Shown here one piece after another: positions 28,280 to 36,770 of a DNA stretch of 64,000 bases. The notes under the pieces were generated by a model. That model was not told the origin of the DNA. It saw only the letters and a program-made list of their open reading frames with translations, and did no database searches. The translations under genes were made by a program, and so were the position numbers. Position 1 is the stretch's first letter, and every line of letters starts with the position of its first letter. This DNA comes from Mycobacterium bourgelatii (GTDB lineage: Bacteria; Actinomycetota; Actinomycetes; Mycobacteriales; Mycobacteriaceae): the NCBI RefSeq assembly GCF_010723575.1, contig NZ_BLKZ01000001.1:3844001-3908000 (forward strand), read 5' to 3'.

Positions 28280-29053
28280 CTAATCCGCAATCTCAAAATG
28301 ACATATCACAGGATAATGGTCCGTGCCGACCGACGAGTCAATCTCGACTTTGGTCAACGTGAGACCTTTGTATAGCACGTGATCGTACTTCCGTCCCTTT
28401 GGGGTTGTCGCTGTTTCAACCACTATTTCTTTAAGCCTGTTGTCACCAAAAAGCGTCGGAAAATATTTACCAACTGTTTCGGCGTCAATATTGAAGTCGC
28501 CGTGTATGAGCACAAGCTCGCCAGACCCTTGAAGCGCATCCGTAACGCTAGAGAAAATCGTGCTCGCAGTTTCGGAATCCAATTCTATTTCCATCATGCG
28601 AAAAGGGAGCAAATGAAGCGTGGTAGTGCTGATTATGTTTCCATTTACACTAACCGAACATGTGCTGTACCCCTTGTCGTGGCTTTGCACACTTCGACCT
28701 TCTAGGTTAAATATTTTGTGGGGGTTATGGAACTTTCCAGTCCGATGTGCTGACAGTGGAAACCGGGATATGATCCCGTTGCCAAGCTGTTTGCTTTGGT
28801 CCATATGCGACCTGGATGTGGCATCATAACAAGCGTCAACATATCCAAGCCGACTCGCCATGTACGCGATCTGATTGCTTTGATCCGTGCCTTCAACTTC
28901 TTGTAATGCAATTATGTCCGGATCTGATTGCTTCAGCCATTTAACAATGTGTTCTAATCCGTCGCGCGTATACGATCCAGACCTTGCTGGATCCCGCCCC
29001 TCTTCGAGCAGTCTTCCCCCACCGATATTCCACGTAATCGTCTTCAAGTTCAC
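28280..29053 (-). CDS. Endonuclease/exonuclease/phosphatase (EEP) family protein
   Basis: 257 residues from GTG 29053. The EEP catalytic set is complete: TWNIGGG (Asn, ~9), ALQEVEG (Glu, ~50), HGDFNID (Asp/Asn, ~185) and the terminal GTDHYPV (Asp-His, ~245). The family cleaves phosphodiester bonds in nucleic acids or phosphomonoesters of lipids and nucleotides; there is no signal peptide, so a DNA or RNA substrate is possible. The DNA is visibly AT-richer than its neighbours, suggesting separate transfer. It lies 58 bp downstream of the ParB-like gene on the same strand. Specific function is not assignable. Confidence 0.82.
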   Translation of the reverse strand: MNLKTITWNIGGGRLLEEGRDPARSGSYTRDGLEHIVKWLKQSDPDIIALQEVEGTDQSNQIAYMASRLGYVDACYDATSRSHMDQSKQLGNGIISRFPLSAHRTGKFHNPHKIFNLEGRSVQSHDKGYSTCSVSVNGNIISTTTLHLLPFRMMEIELDSETASTIFSSVTDALQGSGELVLIHGDFNIDAETVGKYFPTLFGDNRLKEIVVETATTPKGRKYDHVLYKGLTLTKVEIDSSVGTDHYPVICHFEIAD

Positions 29054-29111
29054 CCAGTGATCCTAACCATTTACTTTGTAGGGGCAATGGACACGTCGCG
29101 CATTAAAGCGA

Positions 29112-29642
29112 TCAATCCCCTTTGGCGCAACCGAATGCTTCACGGCACCAAGCGAAGATGTTCCAGCGGCATGTCCACCAGCCTTGTCTCATAAGGCGAT
29201 CGTAATCCGTTTCGTCCATGATCCGAACATGCATTTCCTTGCCGAGCGCGTAGTGCATGGCGACTCGGTAGTGGCCATTAACGACATATAGCTGGCCGTT
29301 CTCATCACGCCAGAGACTGATCTCATAGTTCTCCCGGAGCTCTTCTTTACCACTCGTCACCTTATCGATGGTCTTCGCCTCAAGTATTTCTAGGGACGCT
29401 TGAAAGGACGTGCCACAAGGCAGGGTTTCGACCGGTAGCTTGTTCCATTTCTTGTCTGGCAGGCGACGTGCGCGTTCGACCACCAAGTAGTTGCCTGGGT
29501 CGTAATGCATGCCGTAGTTCTCAGACCTCACGTAGCCTTCGGGGGCGTACTTGGCCTCGCCACTGACGGCGGGGACGGTTGAGGCGACCTCATCACGATG
29601 GCCTGTGGCATCGATAGATTTTTCGTTGTCGTTCAAATTCAT
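29112..29642 (-). CDS. ParB/sulfiredoxin-like domain protein
   Basis: 176 residues from ATG 29642. The C-terminal half has YVVNGHYRVAMHYALGKEMH, the GHHR-like core of ParB/Srx-fold domains (usual form DGHHR..A), preceded by a beta-strand SLWRDENGQL. The N-terminal 80 residues are hydrophilic and unmatched. In this fold the motif can bind nucleotides or act as a nuclease or kinase. It shares the AT-rich composition of the EEP gene, with which it probably forms a two-gene unit. Exact role unknown. Confidence 0.6.
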   Translation of the reverse strand: MNLNDNEKSIDATGHRDEVASTVPAVSGEAKYAPEGYVRSENYGMHYDPGNYLVVERARRLPDKKWNKLPVETLPCGTSFQASLEILEAKTIDKVTSGKEELRENYEISLWRDENGQLYVVNGHYRVAMHYALGKEMHVRIMDETDYDRLMRQGWWTCRWNIFAWCREAFGCAKGD

Positions 29643-30006
29643 TCCCTGGCGAAAGACTGATACTGGCGGTTAAAGAATAGCCTTTTCATCGGGTTTCGAT
29701 TGATGTCGGCGGCGCGCCGTATTGCGTCCGAAGAGTTCGTTCAACGGCTTCATGGCCTACCCCGGCCGACTTCGATGTGCTCCGGAAGAAGCAACGGCCG
29801 GCATGCTGATTCGGCCTGTAAGGAGCGGTGCGATAGAAACTGGGCGCCACTTCCCTATCGGTGGCAACAGTGCACCTTCCGATCGACGTGAGCAGGCTTC
29901 GAAGCGCCACTGGTGCAACGGATCAACACATCTAGACCGTCTACTCTGCCGATTTCGTCGGTGCCGGTCGCTATACTGAGCAAAGCTCACGAGTGGATGG
30001 CTGTTC
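29643..30006. other. Intergenic region without recognised gene
   Basis: About 360 bp upstream of the ParB-like gene (minus) and of repeat copy A. Short frames on both strands have no family resemblance and no ribosome binding site. I see no RNA gene here. Confidence 0.35.
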
Positions 30007-30120
30007 GGGTACCTGGCCCGCCATCCCGGCAACCGCGCCTCCATCGCACGGTGCCCCAGGGGAAGAGCTGGCACGCAAAGCGTGCAAGCGGTGGACGTCC
30101 GAGGGTGGCGTTGCCAGAAA
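30007..30120 (+). repeat. Structured ~115-bp repeat, copy A
   Basis: Matches the reverse complement of 35281-35396 along its length at roughly 85-90%. The core has GGTGCCCCAGG, then GCACGC-AAA-GCGTGC, a 6-bp hairpin; copy B has GCATGC-GAA-GCATGC, so the stem is kept by a paired change. It ends 9 bp before the start of the Cys-rich gene at 30130. It may be a REP/MITE-like element or a cis-acting RNA; not a known riboswitch as far as I can tell. Confidence 0.7.
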
Positions 30121-30129
30121 TGGCCAGAA

Positions 30130-30711
30130 ATGACCGAACGGCAGTTGAGCGCAACGGACGCGGCGGTGCGCGAACGTATTACCGAGTTGTCCGTGCATAT
30201 TCCCTGCGGCAAGTTGCGAGGTCGGGTGAAAGGCCGGTGGCAATCCTGCCCCGACGAGGACTCTCCCGAGAGATGGGAAGGTTGCGACGTTTCACGCGCA
30301 TGCGACCTTTGCATCGTGTGCTTCAGGGGGACGGCGGGTGGAGTCTCACGTTGGGCGTGGTTGGGCTGCGAGGACTGCCGAGCGATTAACGCAGCACTCG
30401 AGCAGATGTGGGGCTTTCGACCGTTGGCACTGGGCCGACATAGCCTGATGAATGGTATCGGCGTCCGCGGCGGCGCACCGCCCGAAGTCGTCGAGCAGCA
30501 CACTGCCCAGCTTGCAGCATTCGCCAGAAGCCGAGGCGGGCTACGGGATTGGTATCACCGGGAGTACCCGAGGCTGGCCGCCGAGTTCGACCCTCTCGCA
30601 GATATTCCACTGCGGGTGTGGCAGCAGAAGTGGCCACCGGGGCGCCGCGCGTCCGCAGACGCGATTTCCCGATTTCTGGGACGCGAGCTGCCGTTGCGGC
30701 CGCCTAAGTGA
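30130..30711 (+). CDS. Cys-rich hypothetical protein
   Basis: 193 residues from ATG 30130 (the frame is open to 30082 but that part is repeat sequence). A Cys cluster at residues ~40-85 (SCPDED, GCDVSRACDLCIVC, GCEDC) looks like a zinc site, perhaps a treble clef or a zinc-ribbon pair. The rest is helical with HREYPRLAAEFDPLA. I do not recognise the family. Codon use is GC-rich and normal for the host. It stands alone, directly after repeat copy A, which may carry its control signals. Confidence 0.6.
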   Translation: MTERQLSATDAAVRERITELSVHIPCGKLRGRVKGRWQSCPDEDSPERWEGCDVSRACDLCIVCFRGTAGGVSRWAWLGCEDCRAINAALEQMWGFRPLALGRHSLMNGIGVRGGAPPEVVEQHTAQLAAFARSRGGLRDWYHREYPRLAAEFDPLADIPLRVWQQKWPPGRRASADAISRFLGRELPLRPPK

Positions 30712-31273
30712 GCGTGTGTGCTACTGCGGTCCGCGGTAACAACCCACGCGGCATTTTGAAGAATCGATGATCCGCTAGAGTTCCGGCTTGCGCCGCCTGA
30801 AGGAGTTGCGGCGGGCACCGGCGAAGCTAACCATCCCGTTCCCGACACCGCCGAACGACATGACGTACTTCGGCGGTGTACCGCGCGGCGGAGGGCATGA
30901 GCATGTCGAATACGCTGTAGCGTCACGTCTCGTCGCCAACGACAACTGGTTCCAACGTCTCGTGGGATCAGCGACGATGCTGCCAACGAAGCCACCCAGG
31001 GTCGACTGTTTCCCCACCGCCGAAATGTTCGGCAACGGAGGGTACGGACCGACGTCGTTAGTCGATGCTGGCGCCCCTGACTCCCGCGCCGCAGCAAAAC
31101 GCAACACCCAGCCCATCCAGCATGATCATGAAATGCGGTCGCAGCCCGGTGATCCCAGAACTGGCACCACCATCCGCAACACGTCGCCGTCACGAAACAA
31201 CTTCTTTACAATCCCCCGAGTGCTGCAGGCGATTCGCCAGAGGCGGTTTTCTAGGAGTGAGATCTGAGCCGTT
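30712..31273. other. Unresolved region
   Basis: About 560 bp. Open frames exist on both strands (for example 30788-31267 plus and 30775-31116 minus), but their amino-acid composition is Pro/Arg/Asn-rich without hydrophobic cores, and none has a ribosome binding site or a recognisable motif. It may be decayed coding DNA. Confidence 0.35.
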
Positions 31274-31666
31274 CTAGCTCATACCAGACCAATAATCTTC
31301 AACGGCCCTCCGCAACTGCTGCATGTCCCGCTCGTACTCGAGTTGTGTGTCGCACCACAAGAGCATCCACATCGCATTGCACACCTTGGTACCCCGCTTG
31401 AGTTCAACCAGCAGGTCAAAGGCGAACTCCTCTAGTTCCGGATCATCAAGTCCGAGTTCGAATTTCTCGACTCCGCCGTTGTCTCCGTAGTGGACCTTAA
31501 TCCATTTCCACAACAACCAGTAAGCCGCTTCTGGTCGGCCAAGCGGAAAATCCGGCTTAGATAAACTTTGCTGGAGCTCCCGGCAGAGCGCCTCCGTCAA
31601 TACCGCTCGTTCATGAAAGCGTCGAATTGCCGCTTGATACCTATTCAAGTCTGCCACCCGTCGCAT
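31274..31666 (-). CDS. Hypothetical protein
   Basis: 130 residues from ATG 31666, which has GAGGAC upstream; a longer frame to 31759 is not favoured. It is mostly helical, rich in Trp (YWLLWKWIKVHY, MWMLLWCD) and acidic residues, and soluble. No domain is recognised. Its upstream gap to the IS30 fragment (31667-31992) carries no gene I can support; GTTTCTAGGGG and CCTAGGTTTCT near 31880-31912 may be part of the IS30 end. Confidence 0.6.
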   Translation of the reverse strand: MRRVADLNRYQAAIRRFHERAVLTEALCRELQQSLSKPDFPLGRPEAAYWLLWKWIKVHYGDNGGVEKFELGLDDPELEEFAFDLLVELKRGTKVCNAMWMLLWCDTQLEYERDMQQLRRAVEDYWSGMS

Positions 31667-31992
31667 GTTGTCCTCACCCACTCTTCTCGATCTTAGGTCG
31701 CCTCGCCGACAGTCCGGTTGGCTGCTTAAGGCGAGCGATAGCGAAACCACCACAGCCACTCAGCCCGCCAGCGTTGATTGGGCGTTTGGTGAACCGGCCC
31801 GGTGGGTTCGGAGACTTTCTGATCTGATACCCAGCTGTCGGTTCCGGTCGAAAAGTGAGCAGGTAGTTCCGGGGTGGTTTCTAGGGGCGTCGCAACACTT
31901 CCCTAGGTTTCTGGAGGTTGCGTTGTCAACGTCTCGTCGTGTGAAAGAAGGGTCCTGGCCGGCGTCCACAGTCGGCCAAACGTCAGCGGTTT

Positions 31993-32625
31993 GTGGAGTT
32001 GCGGGCTCGGGGCTGGTCCGTCTCGGCAGCCGGCCGTGAAGTTGAGGTCTCGCGGACCTCAGCAAATAATTGGGCGCGGGGATATAAAACCTACCGGCGT
32101 GGCGAAGCGGTCGGCTTCGTGCCAGCATTGGATCGTTTGGCAGTGCGCCAAATTAGTGATCGCTACCTGTCGGAGGATGAGCGGATCGCCATCGCCGATC
32201 TGCGCCGCACCGGCATGAGTATTCGGGGGATCGCCGCCATTGTGGGCAGGGCCCCGTCGACCATATCCAGAGAATTGCGCCGCAACAGCCGCCGCGGAGG
32301 CCAGTATCGGCCGTTTGAGGCCCACCGCTGGGCGGTCCAACGTAGAGCCCGCCGTCACCAACGGCGAATCGACAAGAGCCCCGCCTTATGCGAACTGATC
32401 GCAGAACTTCCCGCACAACGGTGGAGCCCGCAACAAATCGCTCGGCACCTACGACGCGAATACCCACAGGATCGACGGATGTGGTTGTGCCACGAAAGCA
32501 TCTATCAGGCTGTCTACCAACCGCATTCGCGGCTGATCCGGCCACCCCAGGTCAGGTCGCCACATCGCGGCCCACTGCGGGTCGCGTCCACGAAAGTGGT
32601 GTACGAGTCGGGGCTTAGGGACTGA
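31993..32625 (+). pseudogene. IS30-family transposase, 3'-truncated
   Basis: The frame encodes the N-terminal half of an IS30 transposase: an HTH (SVSAAGREVEVSRTSANNW), then the second HTH domain (LSEDERIAIADLRRTGMSIR, VGRAPSTISRELRRN) and the linker RWSPQQIARHLRREYP...CHESIYQAVY. The integrase core with its DDE residues, about 200 residues, is missing: similarity stops near 32580 and a stop follows at 32623-32625. The first clear start is GTG 31993, though the frame is open back to 31945. The element is not functional. The following 260 bp up to the IS110 gene contain no gene. Confidence 0.82.
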
Positions 32626-32887
32626 GGCCGCCACCCCAACGGTTCGGCGGCGCTCTAGCTTTCGCGCTGGTAGTCAAGGTTGACGTTGGGCGTGGTTGAT
32701 CAGCCGGGCTGATGCTCGGCTTGTGGCGCGATGAACGGTGTGTCGTTGTTGGTTGGTGGGCCGTCGTGTTCCGGCAGGCTGATTAGGCGCCGTGAGCGGC
32801 AGGCTTTCGTGTGCGCCGTGATGGCGGCCCAGGGCGAGCGGGCGGCAAGCTAGGTTTCGCCGTCGTGCGGCATAGCTACCGTGGCCG

Positions 32888-34119
32888 TCACCGTTCGCCG
32901 CTGAGCCTTCCTTGACGATAGCGCTGTTCATCGAAGGGTTGTTGGGTTCGAAGCAGTCGGTATGACAGCCGGCAGGCATGACGCGCGAGCGCGACACGGG
33001 CCTGTATCGGGGCCATCCCTCGCGCGTGAAGTTCAGCGTTGCGCTCGATGAAAGACGGTGAGCACTGCGACAGTCCCCACGCGATGCCCATCAGTGCGTC
33101 GCGATGCTCGGCCAGGCCCTGACGTGAAATGCGGCCACGCCGGTTCAGCGTGGCCGATTGGTAGAGTGCTGGCGTTAAACCTGTTGCCGAGTAGAGATGT
33201 TCAGCATCAGGGAAGCGTTGGATGGGAAGGCTGTGCGCGGCGAAGGCTGCCGCACGAACGGAGGCGACGCCGGGCAGAGTGGTCAGGATCTGGCCGTCGG
33301 TCTCGGCCAATAAGGCCACGACTTCGACGTCGAGGGCATCGATGTCTGTCCGGAGCCGGCGGTACCCGGCCAGATCACGCCCCAGTCGGTGCGCACGTTG
33401 ATCAGCATCGGCCGGCGGAGGCAGACATCCGCGCCACCGCTGCAGCCAGTACTGGGCGGTGCTGGTCGTCAATCGGCCCGGAGCCCGGCGCATCAGCGAC
33501 CGCAGTTGCGGTGGTCGTCCTGCAAACACGGCAGCACACGCCAGCACCGCCAGACCCGTCGGAGTCTCCAACGCCAAAGATCGCCCGTGACCCGCCGGCG
33601 CCGACAATCCAGGGCACAACGCATTGAGCTGGTCGTGCAGTCGCTGCTGGCGACCTTGCGGTCGGCTACCAATCCGCGACGATGTCGCACCGCGGCACGT
33701 AACGCTTCGACCGGCGATTCCTGGCCGTAGCGGCGACCGCCGCCCTGGCGGGCCATGTACGTCAACGCTGCGCAGTCGCGATCATCGGTCTTGAACCTGC
33801 CCGAACCCAGCTGTGTGCGAGCAGATTTCGTCTCCGACGGCGCGAACAGCCGCACGCAACCAGGATGGCGCCGTTCCAGTTCGGCGACCCACGGCCGGTG
33901 CAGACTGCCGGTCGCCTCGATCGCGATCACGGGCGCATCTCGGCCATGTTTGTTCAGCGCCAGCTCAAGCTGTGCGATGCCTTCTCGCGAGACCGATAAC
34001 GACATCGGACCAGCGAGCAGACCGGACCCGTCACTGATCCACACCCGATTGAACGCCTTGCCAGGATCCACGGCAACGATCACCGTGGACGGATCAAGCG
34101 CAACCTCCAACACCGACAT
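32888..34119 (-). pseudogene. IS110-family transposase, frameshifted
   Basis: From 34119 the frame encodes the RuvC-like DEDD domain: IVAVDPGKAFNRVW, IAIEATGSLHRPW and FKTDDRDCAALTYMAR. Near 33645-33655 it loses frame by one missing base (ADRKVASSDC where ADRKVA-RQRLHDQLN is expected). The other frame (from about 33645 to 32888) then gives the second catalytic region with TLPGVASVRAAAFAAH, HLYSATGLTPALYQS and the C-terminal Ser segment. About 409 residues in total would be normal. IS110 elements lack inverted repeats; in this family a flanking non-coding segment yields the bridge RNA, so 34120-34275 or 32640-32887 are candidates. The element should be inactive unless this is a sequencing error. 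Confidence 0.85.
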
Positions 34120-34333
34120 GAGCAGCCTCCTCCGAAACGGACCTCCTACGAGAATCCGCCCAGTGCCTACTCACGGCCTATCAGCTACAGCCGGACCCGC
34201 CCCGCGGGTGCCTGTTCGTTCGCCTTATGCCCTTCGACACCGAAGTAATTATCAACGGCCACAATGCTTCTCGAATCAGGTGAGGGCCCAATCGATCGGG
34301 TGCACTAACGTGGCGGGCGCTTGACTGACACCT

Positions 34334-34825
34334 TCACACGTCCGCTTCCCACCGCCACGAACCATGGGTCTCCCTGTCATGTGCTGATGCCAGCAATGAC
34401 CAGCGTGAGCCCGCCCAAGAAAAGATCGCGACCTGACCGAATCGCCGTCCCAGGCTTCGCGCCTCGTCATCGTCGAGCCCGAACACCGCACGGCTCTCCT
34501 CGCTATGCGTTCCGTCAAAGCTGGTCCCTACTGCGCGAATTGAAACTCGTCCACTGACCCTGAGCTCGTATTCCAGCACCTCTATCCTCGCGAGATTGTC
34601 GTCGCTATCGGGATTGGGCTTAGGCTGGACCGCAGTCACCACGTGCAGCGGGCCAAGTGGTGGATCGTCCTCGCCGTGTGAATCGACGGGCCAGACAATT
34701 CCGCCGAGCTTCGGTATGTAGAAGTTCACCTTCGTGGCGAGATACAAGTTCCACAGGATGTCGTCCATCGCCATCGTCTTTAACTCGCCGGGCTCGACCC
34801 AGTCGAAGTCGTCGTAAGTGTGCAT
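34334..34825 (-). CDS. Hypothetical protein, possibly DUF3293-like
   Basis: 163 residues from ATG 34825. The C-terminal end RSLGRRFGQVAIFSWAGSRW resembles the end of DUF3293 proteins, where an aromatic/Gln segment follows a GR.F motif. The middle has PLHVVTAVQPKPNP, also consistent. There is no Shine-Dalgarno of note. Function unknown. The preceding 228 bp (34826-35054) hold nothing I can identify. Confidence 0.5.
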   Translation of the reverse strand: MHTYDDFDWVEPGELKTMAMDDILWNLYLATKVNFYIPKLGGIVWPVDSHGEDDPPLGPLHVVTAVQPKPNPDSDDNLARIEVLEYELRVSGRVSIRAVGTSFDGTHSEESRAVFGLDDDEARSLGRRFGQVAIFSWAGSRWSLLASAHDRETHGSWRWEADV

Positions 34826-35054
34826 GAGTCAGTCGGTGAATGATGAAGCGGGCGCAGTCATGATCCACTGATTCAACGCGATGCCGAGCGGAAAGTTCAA
34901 CCGGCGAGCGCCATTTTCTGCCCAGCACCTAGCAGCGGGAATGCTCGTGTCGGTAGCTGGGGCGGGCAAGCGTCAATACATCCTGCCGTCGCAGCGTGCC
35001 GGAACAAGACGTCGGACTCGCGCGCCCGATGCAGGCGGGCCCGCCAACCAAAGT

Positions 35055-35270
35055 TCATGAGGGCGCAAAACGCCACAGACGAATAATTCGCATTGCACCG
35101 CGGCCAGTTACACCTCCCGCGCGACGCTTCCGCTTCAGTCGTGCGATCGCCAGAAATTCCGCCATACATGGCTCGCACTCAGTGAGGTGACATGCTAGCC
35201 GTAGCGACACCGTAGGTGAAAACTCTTCGTCCAGAAGTACCCACAAATCCGCTAGCACTCTCTCGCACAT
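35055..35270 (-). CDS. Small anti-sigma-like zinc-finger protein
   Basis: 71 residues from ATG 35270. CERVLADLWVLLDEE followed by LACHLTECEPCMAEF gives an H-x3-C-x2-C zinc site, with the helix arrangement of RsrA/ZAS-type anti-sigma factors. No partner sigma factor gene is adjacent. Its start lies just after repeat copy B, in the same arrangement as the Cys-rich gene at 30130 after copy A. The C-terminal tail is Arg-rich and has no redox CxxC beyond the single site. Confidence 0.5.
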   Translation of the reverse strand: MCERVLADLWVLLDEEFSPTVSLRLACHLTECEPCMAEFLAIARLKRKRRAGGVTGRGAMRIIRLWRFAPS

Positions 35271-35280
35271 CAATATTCGC

Positions 35281-35396
35281 CTTCCTGGCGACGCCACCCT
35301 TTGGCGTCCACCGCTTGCATGCTTCGCATGCCAGCTCTTTCCCTGGGGCACCGTGCGGTGGAAGCGCGGTTGCCGGGACGGCGGGCCAGGTACCCA
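35281..35396 (-). repeat. Structured ~115-bp repeat, copy B
   Basis: Inverted relative to copy A (30007-30120). It contains the hairpin GCATGC-GAA-GCATGC, which keeps pairing by compensating changes relative to copy A. On the minus strand it ends about 10 bp before the ATG of the anti-sigma-like gene at 35270. The flanking 35397-35602 shows no gene. Confidence 0.7.
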
Positions 35397-35602
35397 GATT
35401 GCCGTCACACTCGTGAGCCAATCAGTTTAACGAAGAAGGTCGGCAAAATATTCCCGTCTAGGCTCAACTTCTCAATTTGGTGACACTCGCGCGACGAAAC
35501 ATAGCTCGCCCAAGGCAATTGCCTTCGAATGGCCGCAAGGCCAGACGAGTCGTCCGTGTGTCACCGACACCCGGCGGTGCGCACCATCGCAAAATTCTTT
35601 GT

Positions 35603-35641
35603 CCGCAGTTATTGCGGACCCCGCACTTTTTGCGGTATTCT
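35603..35641 (+). promoter_or_regulatory. Leaderless promoter with two tandem palindromic operators
   Basis: Two copies of CCGCA-N5-TGCGG occur at 35603-35617 and 35621-35635, centres 18 bp apart. A -10 TATTCT lies at 35636-35641, and TTGCGG at 35612-35617 can serve as -35 with an 18-bp spacer. GTG 35647 follows five bases after the -10, so transcription probably starts at the start codon. Both operators overlap the promoter, a layout for repression, most likely by the HTH-like product of the first gene. Confidence 0.65.
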
Positions 35642-35646
35642 TGGTT

Positions 35647-36027
35647 GTGTCCAACCCCTACGACCAGATCCGTACACACCTCGCCAAGGCCGAGGCGGCC
35701 GACAGTGCGGCCCAAGTGCTGCAGCACCTTCGGTCTGTACTGACCGAGGTGGGTCAGCTTCTCGACGAGCAGCTCGCCCGTGCCGTCGTCGACGACGAAC
35801 TGTCGCTCGCGGCGGCCGGGAAATACGCCGGTCTCACCGAAAACGCGGTGGGGCCACGGTTGGCCAACACGGCCAGGCTAGCCCCGTATGCCACTACGGG
35901 AGGACGCGTCACCGCCGAAGACGTCAAACGCGCCCGCCGACACAAGTACGCCCAAACCCCGCTGCCGCCGGCGGCCCCTCCTGAGCCGATGCGGTTCAAA
36001 CCCCGCCGAAAGACCAAGCCCTCCTAG
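35647..36027 (+). CDS. Small HTH-like DNA-binding protein
   Basis: 126 residues from GTG 35647; the frame is open to 35599 but that part carries the promoter. An N-terminal helical region (residues ~1-45) precedes an HTH-like segment, LSLAAAGKYAGLTENAVG (~53-70), and a second basic part (VTAEDVKRARRHKY), ending in a Pro/Lys/Arg tail. The tandem palindromes in its own promoter suggest autoregulation. It is followed 20 bp later by the VWA gene, so the two are co-transcribed. Confidence 0.65.
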   Translation: MSNPYDQIRTHLAKAEAADSAAQVLQHLRSVLTEVGQLLDEQLARAVVDDELSLAAAGKYAGLTENAVGPRLANTARLAPYATTGGRVTAEDVKRARRHKYAQTPLPPAAPPEPMRFKPRRKTKPS

Positions 36028-36047
36028 CGGTTTCGAAAGGACCACCC

Positions 36048-36689
36048 ATGTCAAACCCGAATCTCACCCAGCTCGTGTTCCTTCTCGACCGCTCCGGCTC
36101 GATGCAATCGATCAAATCCGATGTCATCGGCGGATTTGAGGCATTCTTGGAAGAGCAGCGCGCTGGCGAGGGGCAGTGCCGCGTCACGTTGGCGCAGTTC
36201 GACAACGAGTACGAGGTCGTGTACCACAACGTCGACCTCACGCAGGTACCTCCGCTGGCGCTGTCGCCGCGCGGTCGCACGGCGCTATTGGATTCAATGG
36301 GCAAGCTCATCACAGACACAGCGGCGGAGATCAACGCGCTGGCCGAGGCAGATAGACCCGGCACGGTCATCGTGGCGATCATGACTGACGGCTTGGAAAA
36401 CGCAAGCCGCGAATGGCGACGCCCCGATATCAAAGCCCTCGTGGAGCAACAGACCAATGACGGGTGGGAGTTTCTCTATATGGGCGCTGATCAGGATGCC
36501 GTTGAGGTAGGCAAAGGCCTGGGTGTCAAAGACGGACAGGCCGTCACCTACGCCAAGGGCAAGTCCCGGGAGGCGATGATGGCAGCGTCGCACAACGTCC
36601 GGAATTACCGCAGTGTGAAACTTCGCGACCCCGACGCGGCGATGCCCGAATTCACCGCCGACCAACGAGCGCAGCTGGCCGACGAGTGA
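36048..36689 (+). CDS. von Willebrand factor A (VWA) domain protein
   Basis: 213 residues from ATG 36048 with AAAGGA upstream. A single VWA domain fills the protein: MIDAS residues are DRSGSM (residues ~14-19), Thr in RTALLDSMG (~80) and Asp in IMTDGLEN (~109-116). It has no signal peptide or membrane segment, so it is cytosolic, of the TerY-like type that mediates metal-dependent protein interactions in tellurite-resistance and phage-defence clusters. No Ter-type kinase or phosphatase is adjacent. It is the middle gene of a likely three-gene operon. Confidence 0.88.
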   Translation: MSNPNLTQLVFLLDRSGSMQSIKSDVIGGFEAFLEEQRAGEGQCRVTLAQFDNEYEVVYHNVDLTQVPPLALSPRGRTALLDSMGKLITDTAAEINALAEADRPGTVIVAIMTDGLENASREWRRPDIKALVEQQTNDGWEFLYMGADQDAVEVGKGLGVKDGQAVTYAKGKSREAMMAASHNVRNYRSVKLRDPDAAMPEFTADQRAQLADE

Positions 36690-36770
36690 GTCGCCTCTGC
36701 GATCGCTCGAATGACTTGGACGTGCAATCGGTTAACGTTGGCGAGCGCCGACGGCGAACAAGGAACAGTG

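Noticed and set aside
30788..31267. Plus-strand frame of 159 codons as a gene
   Set aside because: Composition is unlike a folded protein and an equally plausible minus-strand frame overlaps it.
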